Positions 63,671 through 64,000 of a stretch of 64,000 bases of DNA are shown here, in pieces. Position 1 is the first letter of the stretch; the number at the start of each line of letters is the position of its first letter. The stretch is taken from assembly GCF_000165425.1 (NCBI RefSeq), contig NW_001799155.1, forward strand, positions 475,672-539,671, in the 5' to 3' direction. Position numbers and translations under genes: made by a program. Origin of the DNA: Paramecium tetraurelia (taxonomy: Eukaryota; Ciliophora; Oligohymenophorea; Peniculida; Parameciidae). The notes below the pieces were generated by a model that was given only the letters and a program-made list of their open reading frames with translations, was not told the DNA's origin and ran no database searches.

Positions 63671-63978
63671 AAAATAATAAAGATATTAAAGAATTTGGAA
63701 CATAACAGACTCAAGAAAAATAAATTAACAATAATAATAAAATTAAATAAAGAAGGAAAACATTTAAAGAAAAAATGAAAAAGAACTTCCCTATGATTAT
63801 GAGTAGCCAAGTACTGAATAGTAAGAAAACATTCATTGTTAACTAGTACAACAACAAGATTTATCATAAACAGACTCCAGCAAATCACTTTAGTAAGAAG
63901 ATTTACAATAGGAATATTATAATTTGCTATGAAGAACAAGAACCCACTGGAACGGGCTAACAGGAGAACTTGGTGTCG

Positions 63979-63996
63979 AGTACGAGGACTCGTACT
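63979..63996. repeat. Perfect 8-bp inverted repeat with 2-base loop
   Basis: agtacgag, then ga, then ctcgtact: both arms match exactly. It lies in the last ~60 bases of the window, which are much richer in G+C than anything around them. Confidence 0.8.
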
Positions 63997-64000
63997 ACCT

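Noticed and set aside
1-64000. tRNA, rRNA, CRISPR, insertion sequences, telomeric repeats
   Set aside because: No T-arm/acceptor pairing, rRNA blocks, regularly spaced repeats, transposase motifs or C4A2/C3A3 repeats were recognised by eye; a covariance-model scan would be needed to exclude small RNAs.

Overview
This window is macronuclear-type DNA of a ciliate, most likely a Paramecium. Every recognisable gene reads only if TAA and TAG are glutamine and TGA is the sole stop. The DNA is roughly 70% A+T, genes sit a few tens of bases apart on both strands, and introns are about 16-33 nt and start GTA. A trichocyst matrix protein gene fits Paramecium. A standard-code reading breaks every gene into short pieces, so all coordinates here come from reassembling exons by hand. 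For 16 of the CDS calls the exon total is a whole number of codons.

Layout. 1-9695 (-): one uninterrupted 3,231-codon open frame, a coiled-coil/NACHT/WD40 giant running off the left edge. 10193-10862: broken gene remnant. 11073-15436 (-): leucine-rich-repeat protein, trichocyst matrix protein, small conserved unknown protein. 15768-21587 (+): degenerate RTEL1/Rad3-type helicase paralog, then a WD40 protein. 21632-25909: casein kinase 1-type kinase (-) back to back with a transportin-3/importin-13-type receptor (+). 25978-30904: PP2A methylesterase (-), MFS transporter (+), PH plus permuted-papain-fold protein (+). 30958-39269 (-): beta-propeller protein, tandem AIG1-like GTPase whose frame is cut by TGA, canonical RTEL1-type helicase. 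39340-45982 (+): small coiled-coil protein, SAC/inositol 5-phosphatase, cyclic-nucleotide-type K+ channel. 46060-52361 (-): a coiled-coil protein and an FHA/coiled-coil protein. 52409-57222 (+): basic coiled-coil protein and RNA polymerase II subunit RPB2. 57251-59571 (-): hybrid histidine kinase. 59795-64000: frame-broken open segments, probably decayed genes, ending in an unusually G+C-rich stretch.

There is no operon logic. Neighbours are functionally unrelated, as expected in a compact ciliate genome. The most informative internal relationship is between the two RTEL1-type genes at 15768-18045 and 36433-39269. They share intron positions, but the first has lost its Walker A, DEAH box and Fe-S region. 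Other points of interest are many introns ending in AAG, an in-frame TGA exactly where a zinc-binding cysteine is expected in the tandem GTPase, a CCHC zinc knuckle on a K+ channel, and divergent genes with only about 21-70 bp between start codons. No rRNA, tRNA, CRISPR array, transposase or telomeric repeat was recognised.
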